From: Ettlia oleoabundans
Lineage: Eukaryota > Chlorophyta > Chlorophyceae > Chlamydomonadales
Direction: 5' to 3'
Assembly: GCA_019693395.1 (NCBI GenBank)
Contig: JAAMXP010000751.1
Location: 1-64,000, forward strand
DNA: 64,000 bases
Numbering within the stretch: the stretch's first letter is position 1; every line of letters begins with the position of its first letter. A program made the translations under genes and the position numbers. Shown piece after piece: positions 30,994 to 42,251 of this stretch. The notes beneath the pieces were generated by a model. That model did not search any database, had not been told where the DNA came from, and worked only from the letters and a program-made list of their open reading frames with translations.

Positions 30994-33900
30994 TCAGCTG
31001 CTGGTGTTTACATCCACAAACATGTGCTGCTCCTCCTGGTCGGGATCCTCCAAAGCAAACAGCTCGCCAGAGGTCATGGTGAAGGGCTGGCTGCCGGCCG
31101 CTGTCGCTGCCTCCGCATCGCCCTCGGCCACGCCGCCGACAGACGCACTCGCCCTGCATGGACAGGTGGATGGGTGTAGCACGTCAGGCTGGATGGGACG
31201 GAAGCTTGTGTATCTTGGGAGGATTGCGTAGGCATGCCATTGCAGCCCAGTGAGGGGAACAGCTCTACAAGGTGTTGGGAGACTCAAGAGAGACCTGTTC
31301 AAATAAGCTGGCCCAAAGCTGCACAGCCAGGCAACCTCACTAAGTGCCATGACATTGCCAAATTCCACAGAAGCAGCGCAAGGCGCCAGAACGGCTGGCA
31401 GCGCAGGAAGGGTGGCAAACCGGCGAGCAGGGCAGCGGTACGCACGAGAGTGAGTTGCGCCAGCGACGATACCGCACTGCCAGCTTGTCATACGACACCG
31501 GGTGGCGCCAGGTGTCGCCGCCGCGCAGCAGCCGGTCCTGCTGCCCCACCACGAGCACCAGGTCCTCACCCAGCACCTGTGGGACAATGGGGAAGGAGCG
31601 GAGGGTGAGTGAGACATTTCAAAGCATAAGCCTGGTATCAATGGCGGGTTGCGCAACCAACCGCTGCCTAGGGTTCACAGCAACTATGCACTGGTGTAGG
31701 AACACCAGATTCCGTGCTGCGCAGAAGTTTGATTTCAACCTGTGAAGCCTTCTAGGCGCCCGCGAAATCCACTACCCCGCCTTCTATTTCAGGTCACTCC
31801 AACCGCCCAGCTGCCGCGCACCTGGCCGGCTATGTAGCGCCAGAAGCGGTGGATGCCGGGGATTGCCTCTGTCCACCACAAAAAGTCGGTGGCCATGCGG
31901 TACAGCAGGCGGGTGTGGCCTGGGCGTGAGGGCAGGCACACGTGCAGCTGATGCAGGTGGTTGCGGCAGTCCTGGGGAGTGCCGCCCTGCAGCACGGGAA
32001 AATGGAGAGGCGGGCAGATGGGCGGGCAGATCAATTGATGGAATCAATGCACATACATGGCAATTTGATAAGACTTGTTGACGATGGAACAGGCAGGGGT
32101 GCTTTGAAATGAGGACAGGGCACGCAAGGCAGGTGACCGACAGGCGGAGAGAAATTCAGCATCTGGCAGGCACAGGCGCAGGCGGAGAGAAATTCAGCAT
32201 CTGGCAGGCACAGGCACAGGCGCAAGCCATCCATGTGCACCAGTGCGTTGTAACAACCAGCCCCATGCACTGTGCACGCACCGCTCCTGCCAGCGCGCCA
32301 GGCCGTGCCAGGCCGATGTGGCTGAGGGTCATGCAGGGCGGGTTGAAGGACATCTCTATGGGGTAGGGGTCCCAGTAGCCCCCCAGCAGCCGGCTGGCGT
32401 GGAACTTGACAGCGTCGGGCACCTGCACCAACAGCAGCGGGTGGTGCATGAAACAAGGTGGAGCATCCTGATTTCATATGCGTGAAGTGGTTGGGGCTCC
32501 AACATAGGGCACTCCGGCACGACGGCTGGTGCTTGGTTGGCCGGGTAAGATGAGTGTTCGAGGGTAACGTGCATGTGGACTGGAAACATGCAAGGTGGCG
32601 ATTCTTTCACCATCCCATGCACAGCAAGCCTCGGCGGAAAGCTGCACCAGCGGCGGCGCTGCCCTCTGGTGCATGCTACGCACCGGCCATCCGCGTGCGA
32701 ATGTGGATGTATGTGTGAAGGGTGCATGTGCCAGGTCCAGCAGATTCTCCACCAGCAGCCCGTGCTCCACAGGCACCTCCACCTCGATCTCTGCAGCAGG
32801 TGGGTGGAATAGTAGGGGTCACAAGTGTGCAGTGCGGCGCTTCTTTAATGAAGAAGAGCAAGACAATTCATGCCAAACACATTAGCAGGAGCAAGGCAGG
32901 TGGGATTTACGTGTTTTCTGACAGGAACGGTAGCCTTGGGAGCGGTGTCAGGCCCTGCCCCGTGTGTCAACCCACTGCCTGAGGCTACAATCAGCATGCA
33001 CCCGACAGGCAGCCCACCTGCATGGATGCGGTACCCCTCTGGTGGCTTGGTGATGGCAGGCACCTCTGTTGGTGGCTCCCACCCCGGCCACACCCACACA
33101 AAACCATCCAGCTCCACACAGGGAAGCGAGCTCACTGCAGCGGCAAAGGCAACGAAAAAAGGGGTCTTGTCATGCATGGACGACATGTGGTGGGTGCAAG
33201 ATCGCAGGCGCAGCAGCTGCACTAACTTGACGGATGAGATGGCTGGTATAAAGGCTGCCCATTCTACTGAAGCAAGACCCTCGCCCAACATGAAACAGCA
33301 GCAACAGCGGGCGCTACACCGGCGGGGGCGAAGCTGCAGTGGAAGGTTGTTGGGGACTGGGATGGCAGCAGCAGCGCCAACGCTCACCTGCCACTCCACG
33401 GCAAAGTGTGGTGGACGGCATCTTTGTGCACTCGCCTTGGCCGTTGAAGCGCCAGCCTGCCCATTGGACAGCAAAGAGGGGATTGGGCGACATTTGAGGA
33501 CAGCAGAGTGCCTGTGAAACGGAGGCTACAACTCAGCACGCAGCAAGGGGCAGCAGCTATAGCATGCCAACAGCAGCAGCAATAGAAGCAGCAAAACTGC
33601 AGCTAAGACGCATTCAGATCACGCACCATGATATGGGCATTCTACTGTGCCATCCACCACGCGGCCCATAGACAGCGGGCATGCACGGTGCGCGCACTCG
33701 TCCCGCACGCAGACGGGGCGGCCCTGAGCGTCCTTGAACAGCACCCAAGGCTGGCCAAACAGCTCAAAGGGAACCATCACGTCCTGCAGGGTGGGGCAAA
33801 GAGGGGCCAGGGAAGGTGAGACACGATACGGCAGAGGTTAGAGAAATCAAGCCAGCAGTGGGCGGCTTGGCACGAAGGGGATTAAGAAGCGGCATGGCCA

Positions 33901-35556
33901 TTGCAGCATGCCAGCTCAAATAAAGGGTGCCTGCTGTTTGCACCACAATGCCGACAGCAGGGCTATCGGCCAGTTCCTGACCAACGCCGCCATGAGCTGC
34001 AGCGGCGATGGACGGCCACTTGCATGCAATCATTGCCGGGACACCCACCCGGTCCCGCACAACCAGACTCACCGGTGCCAGCTTGCTGGCAAATGCCACA
34101 GCGAACCAGTGGTTCTTCATCTCCTCCTCTATCTCAAGGCTGCTGTGCAACCCACGCCGGCGCTGCTGCAGCTCACGCTGTCGTTGCTGCCGCTGCTCCT
34201 GCTGGGATGCCGCAGGCGTGGTGGGTGCACCACGCACCACTGGGGCGCTGCTGCGCGGAAGCGCCACGGTTGCGGCCGCTGTGGCCAAGCTGCCACCGAG
34301 TGCCTGCTCTAGTTCTTGCAGCTGTTGCAGCTGCGGGTCCGCCGTGCCGCTGCGAGCCATCGTGTTTTCCATGCGCTGGGATTCCTCCTTGAGCTCGCTG
34401 ATGCGCCGCAGGTTGTGCTCCACCCGTGCTTGAGTGAGGTGCAGGCGGGAGTGCGCCTCCGCCACCTCACCCTGCAGCTCCACCAGCTGCCGCTTGAGCG
34501 CTGCAGCAATGGGTATCAGCGCAGCACAGCACAGCAAAAGGTCGCTTCAGCACATTGAGGCGGTTTGCCAGAGCTTGCGGGGTTGTTGTCGCCTAATGCA
34601 TAACGTGACATGCACGCACACGGCAAAGATGGCGCTACAGGCTAGGCCTTGGGACACCTGGACCGGCAGCTGGTAAGTAAGCTGAGAATGTAGGGCCTCC
34701 TGCCCACAGCAGCGGGAATAGCGTTAGCTGCCCACGGTTAGCTACCCACCCGATACGCTATGCCGCTCCCGGCTGTCCTCTGACAGCAGCTGGTCCACGC
34801 GGGCAGCTGCCTCCTCTATGGCGCTGAGCGTGCACAGCGCGTCTGCCCGCAGAACATGCTGGTAAACAAGCTCCCAGTTGCGGCGCCGTCGCTTGAGATA
34901 CTCTAGGCGCTGCCGGATTGTGGCTGCCTCCTTCTCGGCCTTGCCCGCCAGACGCTCATTCAGCACGGCCAAATCAGCAAGCTGGTCGCGTGCTCGGTCC
35001 GCGGAGGTGCGCACACGCACCCGGGGCGCGGTCTGAATTACATCCTGCAGGAAGTAGCTCTTACCAAAGTGCTCGCCGTACCTGCAACAGAGCAACGTGA
35101 ACAACTTGGTCGATCACTGTGGGCTGTAGCAGCATAGTTCACCCATGCAGCGGTGCCAAGACTAGTGGGACAACAGATCCAACCCTCGGTTAATGGCTGG
35201 TGGCTATATAGTGCAGCAAGGCAGGCACAGGCTGTGTCAAGCACCCTGTCGCATTCCTGCACTGCTGCTGTGTACCATCGCTGGCCACTGCTGCAGCCAC
35301 TGTAATCCGTGCAGCACACTCACTGGCGGTACTTGGCCTCTGGATCACTAGTCAATTCTTTAGGGAGGGGCTCCTGTTCGTTCCAGGCGGCGCGCGAAGG
35401 CAGCGCCTGTTGCCGCTGCCTGAGAGCCTGCTGCGCCGCATAGCCGCTACTGCGGGCGCCAAGCTGCTGCTGCACGGCTGACGCCGAGCGTCTCTTGCTA
35501 CTAAAACATTGCAGAGTGGTGGTGGGGGCTGCACTGCTGCCCAGCAACGCAGACAT
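30994..35556 (-). CDS. CAO: Chlorophyllide a oxygenase
   Basis: A Rieske/mononuclear-iron oxygenase of the plastid that turns chlorophyllide a into chlorophyllide b. The N-terminal leader is Ser/Ala/Gln/Arg-rich, like a transit peptide. The long regulatory region contains [19 protein letters not shown] and a coiled-coil stretch ([19 protein letters not shown]). The catalytic part starts with [12 protein letters not shown]. The Rieske site is [11 protein letters not shown] ... CPYHGW (CxH...CxxH), with an intron splitting the Gly codon after CPYH. Then come [26 protein letters not shown], and the mononuclear iron site [13 protein letters not shown] (D-x2-H-x4-H). Later blocks are [30 protein letters not shown] and [14 protein letters not shown]. 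The stop is at 30994, the start ATG at 35556. All catalytic ligands are present. Chlorophyll b capacity is therefore expected. Confidence 0.95.
32141..32216. repeat. 38-bp direct duplication in a CAO intron
   Basis: The block caggcggagagaaattcagc plus the following 18 bases occurs twice in tandem, starting at 32141 and 32179. It lies between two CAO exons and should be spliced out. Confidence 0.85.
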
Positions 35557-35953
35557 GGGTTGCCAGCGCCGCGACGACCTCGAGAGGTTGGGGAGAGATC
35601 CGTCAGCAAGAAATAGAGTTGATGAGACGCAAAGTAGCTGCGAGAGCAGCTGTGCGTTTTGACGACGGGCTGCACGGCGCGTGCGCAGATTTGGGCGCCA
35701 TCACCAGCAGTACTTGTACTGGCACCTCACTCTCGACGCAACGGTAGCGCATCCTCAGATCATAACCCGTCCAGGTCGCGACGTATTGTGCGATGCGGGT
35801 GCCCAGCTCCCCGCCCCAGCTGCCAAGGTTTCACACAGGTGCTGTGGGCATCAGAGAAACTAAGGCGATGCAGCCATAGACCTTTGAGTTTCCGTCTAAC
35901 TCTTGGCGCGTTGTGCACGGCAGTGCAGCAGACACTGCCGCTTACACGCCGAA
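35557..35953. other. Divergent promoter region, CAO (-) and MFS transporter (+)
   Basis: About 400 bases with no gene seen. The two flanking genes start at its edges and face away from each other. Confidence 0.5.
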
Positions 35954-38900
35954 ATGCTGGCACTTGTAGCCACGTTTGCGTCCATTTGTGGCTTCCTATT
36001 TGGTGAGTGATTGGTATGTGGGATCTGAGAGGAGGAAGCAATGCGCTGGCCACAGGTGCCATCACTGCCGCCACTGGTGCCGCTCCTCTTGAGCCCTGCT
36101 GTACGGTTTCCCCCTCTGCGCATGCAGGCTATGACCTGGGCCTGATCGGTGGTGCGTTACTGAACATTCGTGATGCCTTTGGCATCGGCAATGGGGCGTC
36201 GGAAGCCATCGTGGGTGCTGCTAAGTTTGGCGCCTTCTTCGGCACTTTCCTAGGCGGCGCTGCCATGCTGCGCTACGGCCGCCGCAAGGCTATCGCACTG
36301 GACAGCCTCTTCTTCATCGCAGGACCTCTCATCATGGCGGCATCCATGGGTGTTGCGTGAGTGGGCTGCAGGCACTGACTGCTGCTAAGTAGAGCCGCGG
36401 TTGTCGCCGTAATTGCGAGCATCGTGAAGTCAGCAGCCCCAAACGCTTCCATCAGCGCATGTGTGAGATGTGCCATGCAGCAGCATTCGTGCTTTCCTGC
36501 TATCGGAATCGTTTATGTTGCACTTCCTGCTATTTGTCATGCTGATGTGCAGGGGCCTGGTGGTGGGACGTGTGGTCGTGGGGCTGGGGATCGGCATTTC
36601 CGCAGTGGTGGTGCCCTCATACCTGGGAGAGGTTGCCCCGGCCAAAGGTGCACCCTGCCTCCAGCTACAGGCCATTTGTATGACTTGACCTTCACCACAC
36701 CACTGCTGTCCCCAAGCATTGCTGCTGGGTGCTTGAGACTGCCCTGCGGGTGAACCCTACAGCTCATGTTGTCAGCTTGCGTAGCCATGCCCCTGCCAGC
36801 TTAATCAATTTCTCTCCATCCGCTGCAGTGCGAGGCCGCGTGGTAGAGACCTATGAGCTGCTGCTTTGTGTGGGCATGCTGGCGGCATTGCTGGGTGATG
36901 CAGCGTTCCAGGGGCTGCCCGGCAACTGGAGGTGCGGGGTGGCAGCCCGACAAGCGGACGGCCTGGAAGGCTTGTGCTGCCTGCTTTGCTGTGACATCTC
37001 AGATGCCTTGCGCAGGCAGCTGGTCAGGTAGCCCAGCCTGATATGTGCATTGCAGCCAACAGGGAACCACCGGGCAGCAGCCTGCCTTCCCACCTTCAGT
37101 GACTGATCACCGGCATGCTGCAACATTTCTGCAGGTGGATGGTGGGCGCGCCCGTGGTGCCCGCCCTGGTGCTCTCATGTGAGTGTGGCTTAACAGCTGG
37201 CACTGGTGCTGTGACCTATGCGTCGTTTGCTTGTGAATGCTTGGCATGTGTGCGACATGCCAGTTGTCAAATGTCGGATAGGCGTCAGCCGCCTTCGTCT
37301 CTTGCCCTTGATCTTTCATGTGCTAATGGATTGTTGTTGCTGCTTTGTGTGCCGAGCCTTAGACACACACCCAAGGCTCATTGCGCACAATCTACTGCGC
37401 TCGCCCGTGTTCGCTTCTGCAGTGTCACTGTGCCTGCTGCCTGAGTCACCGCGCTGGCTGGTGATCAGGGGCAGGCTTGATGAGGCGCTGGCTGTTATAC
37501 ACCGTGTCTACACCAACAGGCACCTACCCGCAGGTGGGTGTTGGCTGGTTACCTGCTTGGTTGCACTGCCCCCCCATGACTGCCTGCCATTTGTCGCACT
37601 GCTGAACATCACGAGAAAATTCGCCAACAAGGCGCCAATCCTCTATCCCCACCAAAACAGCTTGCAAGCATCTTGACAGCTGCTCGCCCCCCTTGCTTGG
37701 CTCTGATGGTTGCACCGCTGCAGGCATGCAGCACTCTACAGCCGAGGTAGAGGAGGAGCTGCTGCAGCTGTGGAGTTCAGTTGAGAAGGACAGGGAGGCG
37801 GCGACAGCACGGCGGCGCGCACATGCTGAGCGCGTGCGGCAGCGCCAGGAGGAGCGTGCCACCAAGGTTGCACCTCTTGAAAGCTTGCCAGCCGGCGGTG
37901 GTGGGACCGGCGATGATGGGCCGCAGCATAGTGGTGGATGGCAGCGGCTGCAGCCGGCGGAGGGGGAGGAGGATGTAGAAGAGGCGAGGGCAGATGCAGA
38001 GGTGGCGGCAGTAGAAGCGCGGGCCGCAGGGGTGCAGCAGCGGATGGAGCAAGCGGAGCAGAGTGTAGCTGGCCTGAATGGAACTGCAGATGCGACAGGG
38101 CAGGCAGGCCTGCTGCCACCTGCCAGCGGCACTCCAGGAAACAGCAACAGCAGCGCTGGGAACGACGAGGGCAGCGGAGAAGGGCAGCTTGCTTGGGGTT
38201 CAAGCCAAAATTTGCAGCACCAGCAGCACCAGCAGCTGCAGCCTCCCGTGCCAGCTCCTGTGGGCCAACAGGCAGGTCCCAGCAGTGGGCAGGGCCCTAG
38301 CAATGGCAGCCAGGCTTCGTCCCCTGCACCAGCACCAAGGACAATGGGCGGTGGCACGTTGCTGCGGTTTGATGAGTGGGGTGGTGATCAGCAGGACCAG
38401 CGCGGGGGCAGGGCTGGTTACGACCAGCAGCAGCAGCATCCCGAGAATGGTGAGGGCGATGATGATGATGATGATGATGTGGAGCCAGCCGGGCGGCGGC
38501 GGGTGCAGTCGGCAGCGGCGCTGCAGGGGCGGGGCGAGGCGGGCTACTGGGCCACGCTGCGTGCTATGCTTGGTGACATCTATATCGTGGCATGCGGGCC
38601 CGAACGTCAGGCGCTGCAGGTGGGGGGCTGCCTGTTTCCCTGTTCTGCACAAGCCTGTGCTGGCAGCGCCACTTGGTCTTGCAGCGCAGCTGGTGCGGAA
38701 GTAGTCGGTTTGATGACAACACTCATGCCAGCACAGGATGCATTTCATCTCTCTGGCTTCAGTGGGGCGCTGTTTGTGTGCTTTCTGGTTGCTGCCCGCA
38801 CCTCCTACCTCGCCTTCCCTGCCCTTACAAGAGTCCCCTTGCCCCGCATCTTGCGCAGATGGCGTTGTGGCTAGCCTTTTTCAACCAGGCCTTTGCCTCC

Positions 38901-40234
38901 ACCTCAATCATCAATTACGCGCCTCAGGTGCTGGAGCGTGCGGGTGTGGAGTCGCACAGCGCCGCCATGCTCATGTCATCTACAGTGGGAGGCACCAAGG
39001 TTAGCCAGGGGCAGGTTAGGGCCGGGCAGGCCCAGGAAACGGAGCACTGTTGGGTTGTGTGTGGTGCATTGCTTGCGTCTATGTCATGCATCTTGTGGGG
39101 CTGCACCTGGTCACACATCTCCGACAGCGCCTAATCCCCTTCCTGCCTACCGTTGGTGTTCCGCCTGCTTGCCTTGCCACCGGCTTGCAAACCTCTGGCC
39201 CCATGAAAATGTCCGTGAGTACCGTCAGTGATAGTTTCTTGTTACACCTCACCGCCCTCCCTCAACCCTGATTGCAGTTGCTGGGCGTGCTGCTGTCGCT
39301 CTTGCTGGTGGACTCCCTGGGCCGCCGCCCGCTGCTGCTGTGGGGCAGCATGGGCTGCGCCGTCGCATTGGTGGCGCTGGGTGTGGCAGACTGGCTGGCG
39401 CTGCGCGCTTTCCTGGTCACCGCGATGTGCCTCTTCATTTTTGCGTTCAGGTGCGGCATTGGGGGAGGTACAGTTCAGCACAGCTGTGGTACGGGCCTGC
39501 CTGCCTGCCTGCCTGTGGTCCAGCACTCATCCCATCTGTTGTTGGCACACCGGTTCTCCTGTCCTTCCTTTGCTGTTTTCAGTGCATCGTGGGCGGGCGT
39601 GTTCTGGGTGCTGCTGTCAGAGCTGTTCAGCATGAGCGCCAAGTCGCCGGCCGCATCTGCCGCCACCGCCATGCTTTTCCTCACTGGTAAGCGGCCTGGC
39701 GCGACGCACATGCGTGCCTTGAAGTTGCATCAGACACGCAAGGAATGGCACAACAGGAACGGTTATGGCAAGGGGAGGCACACAACACAGAAATATTTCG
39801 CATTCCTGCCTGTCCATTCTAACAGGATGAGCAACATTCTGCTTGGCTGCCGTCACACGACTAAAGGACGTTTGATGCCATGCTGCTTTCTTTGAACGCC
39901 TCTTGCAGGAGCCGTGGCGGACACTCTCTTCCTCACGCTGCACGACTGGCTGGGCCCGATTGTGTTCCTCATATTTGCGGGGATAGCGGGCACAGCAGGG
40001 CTGTACGTGGCTGCTGTAGTGCCTGAAACCAAGGGCAAGAGCCTTCAAGAAGTACAGGCGCTGCTGTCCCTGCGCTGCGCCCCTGGCAGCCGCCGCAGCG
40101 GATCATCTTGGCGGTGGTGGCGCCGGCAGCGCGCGGGGGGAGAGCAACGCGGGCTGCTGCCCACGGGCACAGTGCTCAGTGATGCTGCTGCGCCAGAGGG
40201 GCCGGCTAGGGTGGAGCTCTCTCACAACCCCTAG
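35954..40234 (+). CDS. Sugar-transporter-family MFS protein with very long central loop
   Basis: A 12-helix major facilitator of the sugar porter family. About 13 exons. Diagnostic motifs in order: GYDLGLIGGALL in helix 1 (split by an intron after GFLFG), RYGRRKAI, GRVVVGLGIGISAVVVPSY, RGRVVETYELLL, PESPRWLVIRGR after helix 6, ASTSIINYAPQVLERAG, DSLGRRPLLLWGS, WVLLSELF, and PETKGKSLQEVQ. Between helices 6 and 7 (about 37725-38560) lies a loop of roughly 290 residues. It is Glu/Arg/Gln-rich at first, then Gly/Gln/Pro-rich, and ends with a poly-Asp run. Hexose/H+ symporters such as Chlorella HUP lack such a loop; plant tonoplast monosaccharide transporters (TST/TMT) have a comparable one. Vacuolar sugar transport is a reasonable inference. 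The substrate is not determinable. The start at 35954 leaves almost no cytosolic N-terminus. Confidence 0.87.
38458..38480 (+). repeat. (gat)n microsatellite coding poly-Asp in the transporter loop
   Basis: Seven or so gat codons in a row encode DDDDDDD at the end of the long cytosolic loop. It is in frame with the transporter. Confidence 0.85.
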
Positions 40235-40570
40235 CCTGGCACGCATCTGTGGTGGCCTGCGGTGCCTGTCGGCACTGGCTTACTTACATGAAAGCCCTCC
40301 TGTGCCATTCCTCCATGTTAAATTGTACCGCTTGTTGTTGGCAACAGTTGAACGCAATAAGGAATAGGCAACATGGCACCTTGTGACGACGGGGTACACC
40401 AGCGGGTGTACTGCAAGGCTTTGGAGGCAGAAATACCACCCCTTGCGCGGATCGTGATGCGCTACTCGTAGAAAGGCATATCAAAGTGCGCCTCACCCGC
40501 GACAGGGCTTGCGACAACCCCAGTCCTTGACGGCCCCTCGACTGTCTGGGCCCGGCTGGCAGCAGCCGCC
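40235..40570. other. Intergenic, transporter 3' flank and NDUFB4 promoter
   Basis: No gene seen. Head-to-tail spacing between two plus-strand genes. Confidence 0.45.
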
Positions 40571-41388
40571 ATGTCGCTGCTGCGCCAAGCAGCTAATCAG
40601 CTGCGAGGGCGGGCAGCGGCCGCGCAGCACCAGCAGCAAAGGCTTGCGGGTAAGCCCTCCTAGCGGCTTTGCTCTAGCAGGAACAACGCCATGCTGCTTT
40701 ATTACTCGGCAACATCGCAGGAAAAGCAGAGTGCCAGTGCCAGGAGGGCCGGCCACCTGCTGCACCGCCTCCGCTTCCTGGTGCCGCACCCTTCGCTTGC
40801 GCTGGCTGGCTGAATTCGCTGCATTTCTCCCTGCTCGCAAGCTGTCGTGGCATAATGATTCCATTTACGGGGATACCTTCAATAGATTATGACTTGCAAA
40901 CTTTCCCTGTTGATTACGCCCATTCAGTCTTTCTTACTTGATTGTGCCTCCGTGCGCGATGCTGTGGCCTTGCAGGCAACCTGCCGGTGAAGCCCAACAA
41001 GTTCGTCGAGGAGTGGGGCGTACGCCGTGAGCACATTGAGAACGAATTTAGGTGCACTTAGCAGCTGTAGGACTGTTTTCTGTGTGGTTCTTGGAGCAGA
41101 GAGTAGACTGTAGCCGTCCGCAGTCGCTGGCACGCGCAGGGTGAAATCTGGCAGCTAGAAGAACCCAGCACAGCAGGGCAAAGGTTGCTTGTCTACTCTG
41201 TCTGGTTCCTTCTCATTGCTCCCAGTTATCGCCCTTCATCCAGGTGGGACAACAAGACGCTGCTCAACATTGCGGTATGGGTGGGCGTGGTGCCCTTCCT
41301 AATCTACAAGGGCACTGTCTCAGAGTTTAACCACGTTGACAACGTGGCGCAGCGGCCACAGCGCGCCATGTTGGGCAGCGACAAGTGA
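40571..41388 (+). CDS. NDUFB4: Mitochondrial complex I subunit, NDUFB4-like
   Basis: Three exons (40571-40649, 40976-41051, 41244-41388) join to 300 nt, 99 residues. The N-terminus (MSLLRQAANQLRGRAAAAQ) is basic and amphipathic, like a mitochondrial presequence. The core NKFVEEWGVRREHIENEFRW, then a single membrane segment (LLNIAVWVGVVPFLIYKG), then HVDNVAQRPQRAML, matches the short plant NDUFB4-type membrane-arm subunit of NADH:ubiquinone oxidoreductase. The plant protein is near 70 residues, so this one has a longer N-terminus. A TGTAA at 41572-41576 lies 184 bases past the stop. Confidence 0.85.
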
Positions 41389-42251
41389 AGAGAGCGATGC
41401 ATTGCTCCAAGCTGCCTTCCCTGACGTTGTGCCGCCATCCAGCAACGCGCCCTTGTTAGTATTTGGCCCCCTTTTTTGCCTGGCCTGCCCTGCACAACCT
41501 GTGAGCCAGTCTTGCCGGGAGCCGCCTTGGCAGTTGGTTTCATAAATTTATATGGTTCGATGCGTAGCGGATGTAAAAATAGACACGACACAGAGGACGG
41601 GTGGCTGGAGGTCATTGACCAATAGAGATACATGTAACCAGCTGGCAGTTGTGAACATCGTCACCTCATGAATCATTTCTTAAGGCAAATACCTGACTTA
41701 GCTGTGCCTGCAGTCCAGCACAGTGAGTCTGCATCTGCAGCATACTGTTCAGCGTTGTTGCGCTCAAAGCATTGTCTTTGGAGCGATGACATACGCATGT
41801 TTATTTGATTACTTCCTCATGAAGCCAAAGGAGGCGTACGTACCTGGGGTGTGTTGCTTGTGGCAGAGCACAGAGGGAGATGGTTGCGGTATGCGAGACA
41901 TGTGTACACATACTGGGGAACAAAGCACAGATTGACGTTGTTTCCTTGGAACTGTCGTTGCCGACCCAAATTCATCCTTGATGCTTGTAGACACAGCCTA
42001 ATCGTAATGGTGGGCGACTGAGCACCGCTACCGCAGACGTAATGTTGTTGCAGGTCACAAGTGCATGTAGCAGCAGAAACGGCATAGAAGAGGGGAACAT
42101 AGATGAAGGGAAGAGAGCATGCAAAATAGTGATTCCAGGGCAGCAGGGAGCGCCCCACAACCATGCCCTTGGGTTGCTGCCGAGCGATGCCTGCCAGCAT
42201 GCAGGTGAGCAAGTAGGCGTACTCAGCTGGCTATCAAGCGGGAGTATTGAT
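41389..42251. other. Convergent 3' region, NDUFB4 (+) and OST1 (-)
   Basis: No gene supported. It should contain both 3' UTRs. Confidence 0.5.
41572..41576 (+). promoter_or_regulatory. Candidate poly(A) signal TGTAA for NDUFB4
   Basis: TGTAA 184 bases downstream of the NDUFB4 stop; a second copy is at 41633-41637. Both match the green-algal signal. Confidence 0.5.
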
